From positions 27,312 to 91,311 of the forward strand of contig NZ_UQBH01000008.1 in NCBI RefSeq assembly GCF_900539295.1: 64,000 nucleotides of DNA, written 5' to 3'. The notes under the pieces are model-generated. The model worked only from the letters and a program-made list of their open reading frames with translations. It made no database searches and was not told the DNA's origin. This DNA is from an uncultured Megasphaera sp. (GTDB taxonomy: Bacteria > Bacillota > Negativicutes > Veillonellales > Megasphaeraceae). Positions 1 to 7,985 of the stretch are shown here, in pieces; the stretch's first letter is position 1; each line of letters starts with the position of its first letter. The position numbers and the translations under genes are program-made.

Positions 1-212
1 TGGTTCGTGAAGTTCTCGACGTCATCAAAGACCTGGCTCATGACGGCATGTCCATGGCCATCGTCACCCATGAAATGGGCTTTGCCCGCGAAGTGGCTGA
101 CCGCGTCTTATTCGTCGACGAAGGCAAAATCTTGGAACAGGGGAAACCGGACGATCTTTTCTCCCATCCGAAGGAAGAACGGACCCAGGCTTTCTTGTCG
201 AAAATCTTATAA
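1..212 (+). CDS. Polar amino acid ABC transporter ATPase, C-terminal fragment
   Basis: Partial gene cut by the window start; the reading frame begins at base 3 and ends with TAA at 210-212. The last 69 residues include the ABC H-loop (AIVTHEMGFAREVADR) followed by VLFVDEGKILEQG, which is the typical end of GlnQ/HisP-type ATPases energising uptake of polar amino acids. The Walker A, Walker B and signature motifs lie outside the window, so the substrate cannot be told. A strong hairpin terminator follows 31 bases later. Confident about the family, not the substrate. Confidence 0.85.
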   Translation, partial: VREVLDVIKDLAHDGMSMAIVTHEMGFAREVADRVLFVDEGKILEQGKPDDLFSHPKEERTQAFLSKIL

Positions 213-243
213 GATCCAAGAACTCTGAAAAGAGGTCCTGCGA

Positions 244-284
244 AAAACGCCCGTCTGAGCGATTACGGCTCAGACGGGCGTTTT
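244..284. terminator. Bidirectional rho-independent terminator between the ABC ATPase and hemL
   Basis: A perfect 17-bp stem (244-260 with 268-284) surrounds a 7-nt loop. The stem ends in AAAA/TTTT on both sides, so it gives a U-run in either direction. It sits between convergent genes and can end both the ABC ATPase transcript and the hem operon. Confidence 0.9.
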
Positions 285-317
285 GTGTTAGGCCATATTT
301 TTTTAGCAGTTCACAGC

Positions 318-1607
318 TTAGAGGGAGCGGAAGGCTTTCTCTGCAGCTTCGATGGTCTTTTCGATGTCAGCATCGCTGTGGGCACCGGAGACGAAGTTCG
401 TTTCAAAGGGCGACGGTGCCAGATAGATGCCGTCACTCAGCATCGATAGGAAGTATTTCTTGAAAGCCTTGCCGTCGCAGGCTTCGGCTGTGGCGTAGTC
501 CGTGACCGGTACATCGCTGAAAAAGACGCTGAACATGGTGCCGGCCTGCGGTACCTGGACGGCTGCGCCGGCTTTTTTTGCAGCCTGGCGGATTCCTTCG
601 GTGAGGATCGACGTCTTGGCCGAGACTTTTTCGATATAGTCTGCATCTTCGGTGATGATGCGCAGCGTTTCAAGGCCGGCGGCCATGGCCAGGGGATTGC
701 CGCTTAAGGTCCCTGCTTGGTAGACCGGACCTTTCGGTGAGACCCAGTCCATGATATCCTGTCGGCCGCCGTAGGCTGCGACGGGCAGGCCGCCGCCGAT
801 GATCTTACCGAGGGTCGTCATGTCCGGCTTGATATGGTAGATACGCTGGGCACCGTGGAGGGCCGAGCGGAAGCCGCACATGACTTCGTCGAAGATGAGG
901 ACCGTGCCGTGTTTCTTCGTTTCTTCCCGAAGGAGGTCGAGGTAGCCTTCCTTAGGAAGGACCAGTCCCATGTTGCCGGCAATGGGTTCGACGATGACGG
1001 CGGCGATGTCGTCGCCGTGTTGATCCATCAGGGCTTTAAAGGCAGACGCGTCGTTATAGGGGACAGTCAGCGTGTCTTTGGCCGTTCCGGCCGTAACGCC
1101 CGGGCTGTCGGGCTGGCCGAAGGTAGCAGCGCCGCTGCCGGCTTTGACTAAGAGGCTGTCGCCGTGGCCGTGGTAACAGCCGATGAATTTGACAATCTTG
1201 TCGCGGCCCGTATAGCCTCGGGCGACTCGGATGGCACTCATCGTCGCTTCCGTACCGGAATTGACCATGCGCAGTTTTTCGATGGACGGGTAGACCTGGC
1301 GGACGAGCTTGGCCAGTTCCGATTCGACGAGGGTCGGGGCGCCGTAGCTCGTACCCCGTTCGGCTGCTTCCTGAAGGGCTTTTACGACGCGGGGATGGGC
1401 GTGGCCGACGATCATCGGGCCCCAGGAACCGACGTAGTCGATATACTCATTGCCGTCGATGTCACAGATGGTGCTGCCCTTGGCTCGGGCGATAAACGGC
1501 GGCGGGCAGCCGATGCGGCTGTACGAACGGACCGGGCTGTTGACGCCGCCCGGCATGAGGGTCTGGGCTTCAGCAAAGGCTGCTTTTGATTTATCTAAGG
1601 GAATCAT
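318..1607 (-). CDS. hemL: Glutamate-1-semialdehyde 2,1-aminomutase
   Basis: Converts glutamate-1-semialdehyde to 5-aminolevulinate in the cytosol, using pyridoxal or pyridoxamine phosphate. The 429-residue product is full length for the family. Visible signatures are the N-terminal PGGVNSPVR, MVNSGTEATMSAIR (cofactor phosphate binding), the YHGHGDSLL segment, VIVEPIAGNMG, IFDEVMCGFR (the Asp contacting the pyridine ring) and TLGKIIGGGLP with the Schiff-base lysine near residue 267. The start has a GAGGAGG site 6 bases upstream. It is the last gene of the reverse-strand operon, directly after hemA; the shared terminator at 244-284 follows. Confidence 0.97.
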   Translation of the reverse strand: MIPLDKSKAAFAEAQTLMPGGVNSPVRSYSRIGCPPPFIARAKGSTICDIDGNEYIDYVGSWGPMIVGHAHPRVVKALQEAAERGTSYGAPTLVESELAKLVRQVYPSIEKLRMVNSGTEATMSAIRVARGYTGRDKIVKFIGCYHGHGDSLLVKAGSGAATFGQPDSPGVTAGTAKDTLTVPYNDASAFKALMDQHGDDIAAVIVEPIAGNMGLVLPKEGYLDLLREETKKHGTVLIFDEVMCGFRSALHGAQRIYHIKPDMTTLGKIIGGGLPVAAYGGRQDIMDWVSPKGPVYQAGTLSGNPLAMAAGLETLRIITEDADYIEKVSAKTSILTEGIRQAAKKAGAAVQVPQAGTMFSVFFSDVPVTDYATAEACDGKAFKKYFLSMLSDGIYLAPSPFETNFVSGAHSDADIEKTIEAAEKAFRSL

Positions 1608-1619
1608 GGAAAGGCCTCC

Positions 1620-2891
1620 TCATTCTTTGATATCTAAGTTGAATACGTTCCGCAGTTCGCGAACGACCCGTTCTTCATCGGGCGTATGGGCCGCTTCGAC
1701 GGTGCGCCGCAAGGGGGCACGCAGGATTTTGCGGACTAAGATGTGAGATAAGTTTTCGACGATGCGGAACTGGTCGTCCGTCAGTTCCGGAAGCTTGTTG
1801 CGGGCCCTCTTTACGAAGTGGCGCCGCGTCTGTTCGGCCTGCTGAGACAGGCTGACGATGACCGGACGGACCGACAGGTAGCGGTAGCGCTCGACCATGG
1901 CCGTGACGGCTTCGTCGACGATGGCTCTGGCGGCGACGGCTTCGCGCTGCCGGGCGGCTTCATTGTCGTGGACGATGCCTTCCAGGTCGTCGATGTTGTA
2001 TAAGGTTACGCCGTCGATGGCGGCGGCGTCGGGCGAGATGTCGCGGGGGACGGCGATGTCGATGAGCAGGAGGGGCCGACCTTGGCGCCGTTCTTGGAAG
2101 CGGCGCAGGCGGGGGACGGTGACCACGTAGTGGGGGGCTCCCGTCGAGGCGATGATGATGTCTACGTCGTCGACGACGGTTTCGGCCTCTTTATAATGGA
2201 CGGCCCGGCCGCCGACGTCGCGGGCCAGCTCCTCGGCCCGTTCCAGGTGACGGTTGACGATGTAGAGCTTGTCAGCCCCTTTGCCGAGAAAGTTCTGGGC
2301 CGTCAGGCGGGCCATTTGGCCGGCACCGTATAAGAGGAGCCCTTTTCCTTTCAGGGAACCGCCGAAGACTTTTTCCGCCATTTGGACGGCTGTATAGCTG
2401 ACCGATACGGCGTGGTAGGCAATATGAGTCTCTGTCCGGATTCTTTTCCCGACGGCGATGGCCTGTTGAAAGAGCATATTTAAGATAGCCCCGGTGGCGC
2501 CGTTTTCATGGGCCAGGACGTAGGCCTGTTTGACCTGGCTTAAGATTTGGCCTTCGCCGACGACGAGGGAGTCGAGGCTGGCGGCGACGGTGAACAGGTG
2601 GTCGATGCAGGCCTTTCCCGTGTAGCTGTAGAAATAGGCCGGTTCATAGACAGGTTTTCCCGCCAGGTCCAAAAAGAAATTGCGTAGGGCCTGTTCGTTG
2701 TCCCGGACGTCGTCGACGACGGCATAGACTTCGGCGCGGTTGCACGTCGACAAGACGACGACTTCGCGCAGGCCGCCGTAGTCGTCGAGGCGCGAAAGGC
2801 CGCTTCGGATGGCGTCTTCCGTCATGGCAAAGCGTTCCCGAACGGCGACGGGGACCGTTTTATGGTTGAGGCCGAGAATGACGAGATCCAT
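1620..2891 (-). CDS. hemA: Glutamyl-tRNA reductase
   Basis: Reduces glutamyl-tRNA(Glu) to glutamate-1-semialdehyde with NADPH; this is the committed step of the C5 route to tetrapyrroles. The N-terminal GLNHKTVPVAVRE and VVLSTCNRAEVY carry the catalytic cysteine. SLVVGEGQILSQVKQAY, the NADPH-binding LLLYGAGQMARL and the C-terminal dimerisation helices follow. The longer reading frame from 2924 would overlap the end of hemB by 31 bases. I chose ATG at 2891 because the conserved MDLVILGLNHK begins there and it lies 2 bases after the hemB stop. Length 423 residues, normal for the family. Confidence 0.96.
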   Translation of the reverse strand: MDLVILGLNHKTVPVAVRERFAMTEDAIRSGLSRLDDYGGLREVVVLSTCNRAEVYAVVDDVRDNEQALRNFFLDLAGKPVYEPAYFYSYTGKACIDHLFTVAASLDSLVVGEGQILSQVKQAYVLAHENGATGAILNMLFQQAIAVGKRIRTETHIAYHAVSVSYTAVQMAEKVFGGSLKGKGLLLYGAGQMARLTAQNFLGKGADKLYIVNRHLERAEELARDVGGRAVHYKEAETVVDDVDIIIASTGAPHYVVTVPRLRRFQERRQGRPLLLIDIAVPRDISPDAAAIDGVTLYNIDDLEGIVHDNEAARQREAVAARAIVDEAVTAMVERYRYLSVRPVIVSLSQQAEQTRRHFVKRARNKLPELTDDQFRIVENLSHILVRKILRAPLRRTVEAAHTPDEERVVRELRNVFNLDIKE

Positions 2892-2893
2892 GG

Positions 2894-3883
2894 CTAAGCC
2901 TCGACGTCGCCGTTTTTCAGCCACCGGGCCACGTCGATGGCGTGGTAGGTGATGATGATGTCCGAACCGGCTCGTTTCATGCTGGTCAGGGATTCCATGA
3001 CGATGCGCTTTTCGTCGATCCAGCCCTTTTGAGCGGCGGCCTTGACCATGGCGTATTCGCCGCTGACGTTGTAAGTGGCAATGGGCCGCTGGCAGCGTTC
3101 CCGGGCCTGATGGACGATGTCGAGGTAAGCCAGGGCCGGTTTTACCATGATGATGTCAGCCCCTTCTTCAAGGTCTAAATCGATTTCTTTCATAGCTTCG
3201 CGGCTGTTGGCCGGGTCCATCTGGTAGCCCCGGCGGTCGCCGAAGTGAGGCGCCGAATCGGCAGCATCCCGGAAGGGGCCGTAATAGGCCGAAGCATATT
3301 TTGCGGCGTAGGACATGATGCTGATGTCGGTGAAATCGTGGTCATCCAGGGCCTTTCGGATGGAGGCGACGCGGCCGTCCATCATGTCCGACGGGGCGAT
3401 GATGTCGGCACCGGCTTCTGCCTGGCTGACGGCGACTTTGTTCAGCAGTTCCAAGGTGGCGTCGTTGTCGACTTCATGGCCTGTCAGTTTGCCGCAGTGG
3501 CCGTGGCTCGTATACTGGCAGAGGCAGACGTCGCCGACGATGACCATGTCGGGAACGGCTTTTTTGATGGCTCTCATGGCGCGCTGGACCGGACTTTCCG
3601 GATTCCAGGCACTGGAACCGATGTCGTCCTTATAGGCCGGCAGGCCGAAGACTTCGATGGACCGGATGCCGAGCTGCCAAATGTCTTCGGCTAAGGCGAC
3701 GGCCTTGTCGACAGACAGGTGGTAACAGTCGGGCATGCTGGGAATCTCTTCTTTGACGCCGGTCCCGGGGACGACGAAAATGGGGTAAATGAGGTCACTC
3801 AGGGAAAGGTGGTTTTCTCGTATCATAGCCCGCAGCGGTGCCGAACGGCGCAGACGGCGCGGGCGGAGGGTATTTACGTTCAT
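2894..3883 (-). CDS. hemB: Porphobilinogen synthase (5-aminolevulinate dehydratase)
   Basis: Condenses two 5-aminolevulinate molecules into porphobilinogen. The protein has 329 residues. The zinc-type metal site is present as CLCQYTSHGHC, with three cysteines. The two active-site lysine regions are MSYAAKYASAYYGPFRDAA and IIMVKPALAYLD, and the RRGYQMDPANSREA segment lies between them. The start at 3883 gives a four-base ATGA overlap with the stop of the preceding cobA/hemD gene, which implies translational coupling. An upstream in-frame start at 3901 looks like overrun. Confidence 0.97.
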   Translation of the reverse strand: MNVNTLRPRRLRRSAPLRAMIRENHLSLSDLIYPIFVVPGTGVKEEIPSMPDCYHLSVDKAVALAEDIWQLGIRSIEVFGLPAYKDDIGSSAWNPESPVQRAMRAIKKAVPDMVIVGDVCLCQYTSHGHCGKLTGHEVDNDATLELLNKVAVSQAEAGADIIAPSDMMDGRVASIRKALDDHDFTDISIMSYAAKYASAYYGPFRDAADSAPHFGDRRGYQMDPANSREAMKEIDLDLEEGADIIMVKPALAYLDIVHQARERCQRPIATYNVSGEYAMVKAAAQKGWIDEKRIVMESLTSMKRAGSDIIITYHAIDVARWLKNGDVEA

Positions 3884-5400
3884 CGTTTTTCTAATCTCCA
3901 ATCTTTTATGCAGTCAGCTAAGCCGGCCGTCGTATAGGTCGCAGCTGTTATAATCTGTGTGAGGCCCTGTTCGCGGCAGGTTTGAGCCGTAATGGGGCCG
4001 ATACAGGCAAAGGTCATCTTGTCGAGGGCCGAAGGGGCATCGGCTGTAAGTTCCAGGAAGTGGCGGATTGCCGACGAGCTGGTCACGGTGACGACGTCGA
4101 CGGCGCCGTCTGCTAACAGTTTTGTCAGGCGTTCCTTGTTTTCGTCGGCGCCGACAGTACAGTAGGCTTCACAGATGTCAACGGAGACGCCTTTTTGGCG
4201 GAGCGTATCCGGTAAGAAGGACCGGGCTTCCCTGGCCCTGGGAATGAGGATATGTTCGCCGCCGGAAAGACAGGGTTCCAAGGCTTCGGCCAGTCCTTCG
4301 GCGCAGTAGGCCCTGGGGACGACATCGGCGGTCAGGCCGTGTGCTGAGAGGGCTTCTGCCGTAGCGCTGCCGATGGCGGCTAATTTGGCCCGGCCTAAGG
4401 CGCGGCTGTCCAAGCCTTTTCGGGACAGTCGGCGGAAGAAGGCGTCGACGCCGTTGGTACTGGTGAAGATGAGCCAGTCGTACTGGGAAATCTTGTCGAT
4501 GGCCGCGTCGAGGGCAGTATAAGCGTCGCTCGGCGGCTCGATACGGATCGTCGGGACTTCGATGCACGACGCGCCCAGATCTTCCAGCTGTCGGGTCAGG
4601 GCCGGTGCCTGGGCATGGGTCCGGGTGACGGCGATGCGAAGCCCAAAGAGGGGCTTGGTATCGAACCACTGCATGGACGGCCGAAGGGTTACGACGTCGC
4701 CGACGATGAAGATAGCCGGCGCTTTAAATTGGCGTTCCGCTGCCTTTCGGGCGATGTCGCCGACGGTAGCCACTAAGGTTTCCTGACTGGGCTTGGTGCC
4801 CCAGCGGACCAGGGCTGCCGGCGTGTCGGCCGGTCTGCCGTGGGCCATGAGCTCTTTGGTAATCAAAGGCAGGTTGTGGACGCCCATGAGAAAGACCAAG
4901 GTGTCGACGGCTGTGGCCAATTTATCCCAGCGGATGGACGATGCTTTTTTCGTCGGGTCTTCGTGGCCGGTGACGACGGCAAAGGATGAGGCTGCCGTCC
5001 GGTCGGTGACGGGGATGCCGGCGTAGGCCGCAGCGCCGATGGCTGAGGTCACGCCGGGGATGATTTCAAAGGGAATGCCGGCGTCGTGCAAGGCTCGGCT
5101 TTCTTCACCGCCTCGGCCAAAGACGAAGGGGTCGCCCCCTTTGAGGCGGACGACGACCTTGCCGGCACGGGCTTTTTCAATCAGTAAGTCGATGATCTCT
5201 GCTTGGGGCAGGGTGTGGTCGGCGGCTTTTTTGCCGACGTATATTTTTTCGGCATCAGGCCGGGCGAAGTCGAGGAGCCGTTCGTCGGCCAGGTAGTCGT
5301 AGATGACGACGTCGGCTTGACCGAGGACGTCGCGCCCTTTTAAGGTCAAGAGGCGGTAGTCGCCGGGGCCGGCGCCGGTGAGATATACAATGCCGTTCAT
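3880..5400 (-). CDS. cobA/hemD: Uroporphyrinogen-III C-methyltransferase / uroporphyrinogen-III synthase fusion
   Basis: A bifunctional 506-residue protein. Residues 1 to about 245 form the SUMT methyltransferase: YLTGAGPGDYRLLTLKGRDVL, the GGDPFVFGRGGEE loop, PGVTSAIGAAAYAGIPVTDR, and VVTGHEDP. It methylates uroporphyrinogen III at C2 and C7, using SAM, to give precorrin-2. From about residue 255 the HemD domain (LRIAVTRTHAQAPALTRQLEDLG, LIFTSTNGVDAFF, and VTSSSAIRHF near the end) cyclises hydroxymethylbilane with inversion of ring D. The fusion is well known in Firmicutes and joins two successive steps at the branch to siroheme and B12. It sits between hemC and hemB. Confidence 0.95.
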   Translation of the reverse strand: MNGIVYLTGAGPGDYRLLTLKGRDVLGQADVVIYDYLADERLLDFARPDAEKIYVGKKAADHTLPQAEIIDLLIEKARAGKVVVRLKGGDPFVFGRGGEESRALHDAGIPFEIIPGVTSAIGAAAYAGIPVTDRTAASSFAVVTGHEDPTKKASSIRWDKLATAVDTLVFLMGVHNLPLITKELMAHGRPADTPAALVRWGTKPSQETLVATVGDIARKAAERQFKAPAIFIVGDVVTLRPSMQWFDTKPLFGLRIAVTRTHAQAPALTRQLEDLGASCIEVPTIRIEPPSDAYTALDAAIDKISQYDWLIFTSTNGVDAFFRRLSRKGLDSRALGRAKLAAIGSATAEALSAHGLTADVVPRAYCAEGLAEALEPCLSGGEHILIPRAREARSFLPDTLRQKGVSVDICEAYCTVGADENKERLTKLLADGAVDVVTVTSSSAIRHFLELTADAPSALDKMTFACIGPITAQTCREQGLTQIITAATYTTAGLADCIKDWRLEKR

Positions 5401-5412
5401 GGAAAACCTCCT

Positions 5413-6348
5413 TTATTCGGCAGGGGTGATGCCGAGGTCTGTCAAAATTTGCCGGCCTCCTTCGTCGAGGAGGGTCCGGGCTGCTGTTTGGCCGAGGGCG
5501 GCGCTGTCAGAAAGGGGCCCCGTTGCCTGGTGGCGGAAGACGCGGCTGCCGTCGGGGGCAGCGATGATGCAGGACAAGGTGAGCTCTTCGCCTTTGGCGC
5601 TGCCGTAGACGCCGACAGGGACTTGGCAGCTGCCGTTGATGGCCGCTAAGAAGGCCCGTTCGGCTGTGGTGGCTGCCGTCGTTTCTTCGTCGCTGAGAAA
5701 GGACAGGGCCTGTTTCAGGTCCTCGTCGTCGGACCTGGTTTCAACTGCCAGGGCTCCTTGGCCGACGGCGGGAATCATAGTCGCCGTCGAGAGGAGTTCG
5801 GTAATGCGGTCGCCTCGATTCAGGCGGTTTAGGCCGGCCTCGGCTAAGATGATGGCGTCGTACTCGCCGTCGTCGAGCTTTTTGAGCCTCGTATCGACGT
5901 TGCCCCTAAGGTCACAGACCGTAAGATCGGGGCGAAGGGCCAGGAGCTGAGCCTTTCTTCTCAGGCTCGACGTGCCGACCCGGGCTCCTTGGGGAAGGGC
6001 GGCGAGGGATTTATAGCGGTTCGATACCAGGGCATCGTGGACCCAGGTCCTGGCCGTGACGGCAGCCAGGCAGAGGCCGTCCGGTAAGGCGGCGGGCAGA
6101 TCTTTCAGGCTGTGGACGGCTAAATCGATGGTACCGGAGAGAAGGCGCGATTCCAATTCCGACGTAAAGAGTCCTTTGCCGCCGATGCGGGCTAAGGGGA
6201 CGTCGAGAATCTTATCGCCTTGGGTGACGATGTGTTCCAGGCGTACGGAAAGGTCCGGGTCGTGAAGGATAAGGGCCTCTTTGATGTATTCGGCCTGCCA
6301 TAAGGCCAGTGGACTTCGCCGGGTGCCGATGACTAAGTTACGTTTCAT
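5413..6348 (-). CDS. hemC: Hydroxymethylbilane synthase (porphobilinogen deaminase)
   Basis: Polymerises four porphobilinogens into hydroxymethylbilane on a dipyrromethane cofactor. The 311-residue protein starts MKRNLVIGTRRSPLALWQ. It shows the VHSLKDLPAALPDG active-site Asp region, GTSSLRRKAQLLALRPDL, the LRGNVDTRLKKLDDGEYDAIILAEAGL block (arginines binding the acidic chain) and NGSCQVPVG, whose Cys anchors the cofactor. ATG 6348 is preferred over the upstream in-frame start at 6369 because the family N-terminus begins there. It overlaps the end of the preceding gene by 11 bases. Confidence 0.96.
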   Translation of the reverse strand: MKRNLVIGTRRSPLALWQAEYIKEALILHDPDLSVRLEHIVTQGDKILDVPLARIGGKGLFTSELESRLLSGTIDLAVHSLKDLPAALPDGLCLAAVTARTWVHDALVSNRYKSLAALPQGARVGTSSLRRKAQLLALRPDLTVCDLRGNVDTRLKKLDDGEYDAIILAEAGLNRLNRGDRITELLSTATMIPAVGQGALAVETRSDDEDLKQALSFLSDEETTAATTAERAFLAAINGSCQVPVGVYGSAKGEELTLSCIIAAPDGSRVFRHQATGPLSDSAALGQTAARTLLDEGGRQILTDLGITPAE

Positions 6349-6985
6349 GACGTCTCCTTTCAAATTCACTCAGACGACGGGCTAAACGGCGGCTGGCCTC
6401 ATCGATGTCATTTTGTTCGACGAGGGCCATGATGTCGTCGGTCAACGCGTCACGCCAAAAGTCGTGGCGGTCCCTGGGGGAGGACAGGGCGGATCTGGCG
6501 GCTGAACGGATGCGGGCCACTTCATCGAGCCAGCGGCCGTAGCGTTCGTCAAAGCATTTTTCTAATCGCTGCCGCAGCCAGCGCGAGAAGGCCGGCCCCT
6601 TGCCGTTCGTCGAGATGGCGAGCTGCAGGTCGCCTTGACGGACGACGGCCGGCACGGTGAAATTACATAAATGGGGGACGTCGCAGACGTTGATCAATTT
6701 GCCCGCTTCTTCGGCAGCCTGTGACGCCATCAGACTGACGGCTTCATCGTCGGTGGCGCAGATGATGAGGAAGAAAGGCTTTTCGTCGCCTCGCTCATAT
6801 TTTTTTGCCTTCCAGATTAAACGGCCGGCAGCGGCCCGGTTTTTTATCGTCTCCGTCGCTGTCGGAGCGATGACTGTGACGGCTGCCCCTTCATCGAGGA
6901 GGCCGGCTATTTTTCGTTCGGCGACGGTACCGCCGCCGATGACCAGACAAGGCCGGCTGCGGAGATCTACGTTGATGGGATACAT
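6338..6985 (-). CDS. Precorrin-2 dehydrogenase / sirohydrochlorin ferrochelatase family (Met8/CysG-N)
   Basis: Uses NAD to oxidise precorrin-2 to sirohydrochlorin and may insert iron to give siroheme. The 215-residue protein opens MYPINVDLRSRPCLVIGGGTVAERKIAGLL, which combines the typical N-terminus with a Rossmann GxGxxxxxK motif. The family ATDD stretch and CNFTVPAVVRQGDLQLAISTNGKGPAFSRWLR follow; the latter is the characteristic dimer and active-site segment. ATG 6985 has GAGGA upstream. It is the first gene of the operon, and its N-terminal neighbour hemC overlaps it. Whether it also chelates iron cannot be decided from sequence. Confidence 0.92.
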   Translation of the reverse strand: MYPINVDLRSRPCLVIGGGTVAERKIAGLLDEGAAVTVIAPTATETIKNRAAAGRLIWKAKKYERGDEKPFFLIICATDDEAVSLMASQAAEEAGKLINVCDVPHLCNFTVPAVVRQGDLQLAISTNGKGPAFSRWLRQRLEKCFDERYGRWLDEVARIRSAARSALSSPRDRHDFWRDALTDDIMALVEQNDIDEASRRLARRLSEFERRRHET

Positions 6986-7085
6986 AGGGAATCCTCGCTT
7001 TTTTATAATATATTCCTTATTATACACAATTCTCCGGAAAAAAGCGTGGCAATGACAACACTTTTAGAAAGACCGCCATATGAGA

Positions 7086-7116
7086 AAATCCGTACAGTGC
7101 GGGACTGTACGGATTT
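7086..7116 (-). terminator. Terminator downstream of the flavodoxin-like reductase gene
   Basis: A perfect 13-bp inverted repeat (7086-7098 with 7104-7116) with a 5-nt loop. Read on the reverse strand it ends in TTTTCTC. It lies just after the reductase stop and ahead of the hem operon, so it separates the two transcription units. Confidence 0.7.
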
Positions 7117-7135
7117 GTCGGCTGTCAAACCGAAA

Positions 7136-7699
7136 TCAGCGGATGAAGTTGGTCATGATCTTGGCTTCGGTCTCCGGTGCTGCGATACCGGCTTTTTTCC
7201 CGGCTTCGATGCACTGCAGGATCCAGGCCATGTTGCGGCCTAAGGTGCGCATGATCTGAAGGCCTTCTTCGTCGCGTCTGACTTCGTCCGGCGTATTGCC
7301 GTGGACCATGGGCCAGTAGCTCGAAGCGACGCTGATCATCTGGTGGTAGGACAGGTATTTATTGAGGACGTCCAAGGTCGCCGTCGTGCCGGCCCGGCGG
7401 GCAGAGGCGACGGTGGCGCCGACTTTATGGACCAATGCGTTTCCGGCCATACCGGCTAATTGGTCCATAAAGGATACGATTTCACCGGTCGGCGAAGCCC
7501 AGTAGACAGGGGAACCGATGACCAGACCGTCGGCGGACTGCATTTTTTCAGCAACCGCCGTGACGACGGCTTTGTCAGGGACGGCGTGGATGATTTCCGC
7601 GTCGATGCCATTTTCACGGAGCGTATCGGCGACGACGGACAATGCCGTATAGGTGCAGCCTTTTTCGCGTCGGCTGCCGTTTAATAAGATAACTTTCAT
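7136..7699 (-). CDS. Flavodoxin-family NAD(P)H-dependent oxidoreductase
   Basis: A 187-residue FMN reductase-like protein. KVILLNGSRREKGCTYTAL is the phosphate-binding loop of the NADPH-dependent FMN reductase / flavodoxin-2 fold, and DGLVIGSPVYWASPTGEIVSFMDQL is the isoalloxazine-contacting segment. The start ATG at 7699 is preceded by GAGGAGG; the reading frame extends 49 codons further upstream, but that part is hydrophobic, poorly family-like and crosses promoter-like A/T-rich DNA. It is a single-gene unit. The physiological electron acceptor is unknown; iron-sulfur flavoproteins and quinone or azo reductases share this fold. Confidence 0.85.
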   Translation of the reverse strand: MKVILLNGSRREKGCTYTALSVVADTLRENGIDAEIIHAVPDKAVVTAVAEKMQSADGLVIGSPVYWASPTGEIVSFMDQLAGMAGNALVHKVGATVASARRAGTTATLDVLNKYLSYHQMISVASSYWPMVHGNTPDEVRRDEEGLQIMRTLGRNMAWILQCIEAGKKAGIAAPETEAKIMTNFIR

Positions 7700-7800
7700 G
7701 GGAATGCCTCCTCTATGGAAGATGACTGTCTGCAGACAGCTAGTGAAATAATTATATACATCTATATATATCAAGATAACTATAGCACAGGAAGGCCCGA

Positions 7801-7842
7801 AGAGCAAGGCAGTCATCACTGAAGGTGACTCTTGCTCTTTTT
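7801..7842 (+). terminator. Hairpin with U-run, forward orientation, no obvious gene upstream
   Basis: Stem AGAGCAAG (7801-7808) with CTTGCTCT (7831-7838), an inner AGTCA/TGACT pairing, then TTTTT on the forward strand. No forward gene lies upstream. On the reverse strand it would be a hairpin in the leader of the reductase gene. Confidence 0.5.
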
Positions 7843-7870
7843 GCATAGAAATAGATGAACCTATGAAATT

Positions 7871-7905
7871 AAAATATCAAAATAGATAATTAAAAATGAT
7901 ATTTT
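7871..7905. promoter_or_regulatory. Inverted repeat upstream of the gluconate operon promoter (possible operator)
   Basis: AAAATATCA (7871-7879) is repeated inverted as TGATATTTT (7897-7905), with a 17-nt A/T-rich centre. It lies immediately upstream of the -35 box of gntK. Its position suits a regulator site; the RpiR-family protein encoded at the end of the same operon is the natural candidate. This is inference from position only. Confidence 0.45.
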
Positions 7906-7907
7906 TA

Positions 7908-7936
7908 TTGCATTTGAGGGTTGGCCGTGGTATCAT
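7908..7936 (+). promoter_or_regulatory. Sigma-70-type promoter of the gluconate operon
   Basis: TTGCAT (7908-7913), a 17-base spacer, then TATCAT (7931-7936) preceded by TGG. It lies about 50 bases ahead of gntK, the first gene of the operon. Confidence 0.65.
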
Positions 7937-7985
7937 AAGGGCATCAAAAAAGACTAGCCATGATTCATGAAAGGAAGTATGACTT

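Noticed and set aside
7700..7846. 49-codon upstream extension of the flavodoxin-like reductase
   Set aside because: It crosses A/T-rich promoter-like DNA and a hairpin; a GAGGAGG site marks 7699 as the start.
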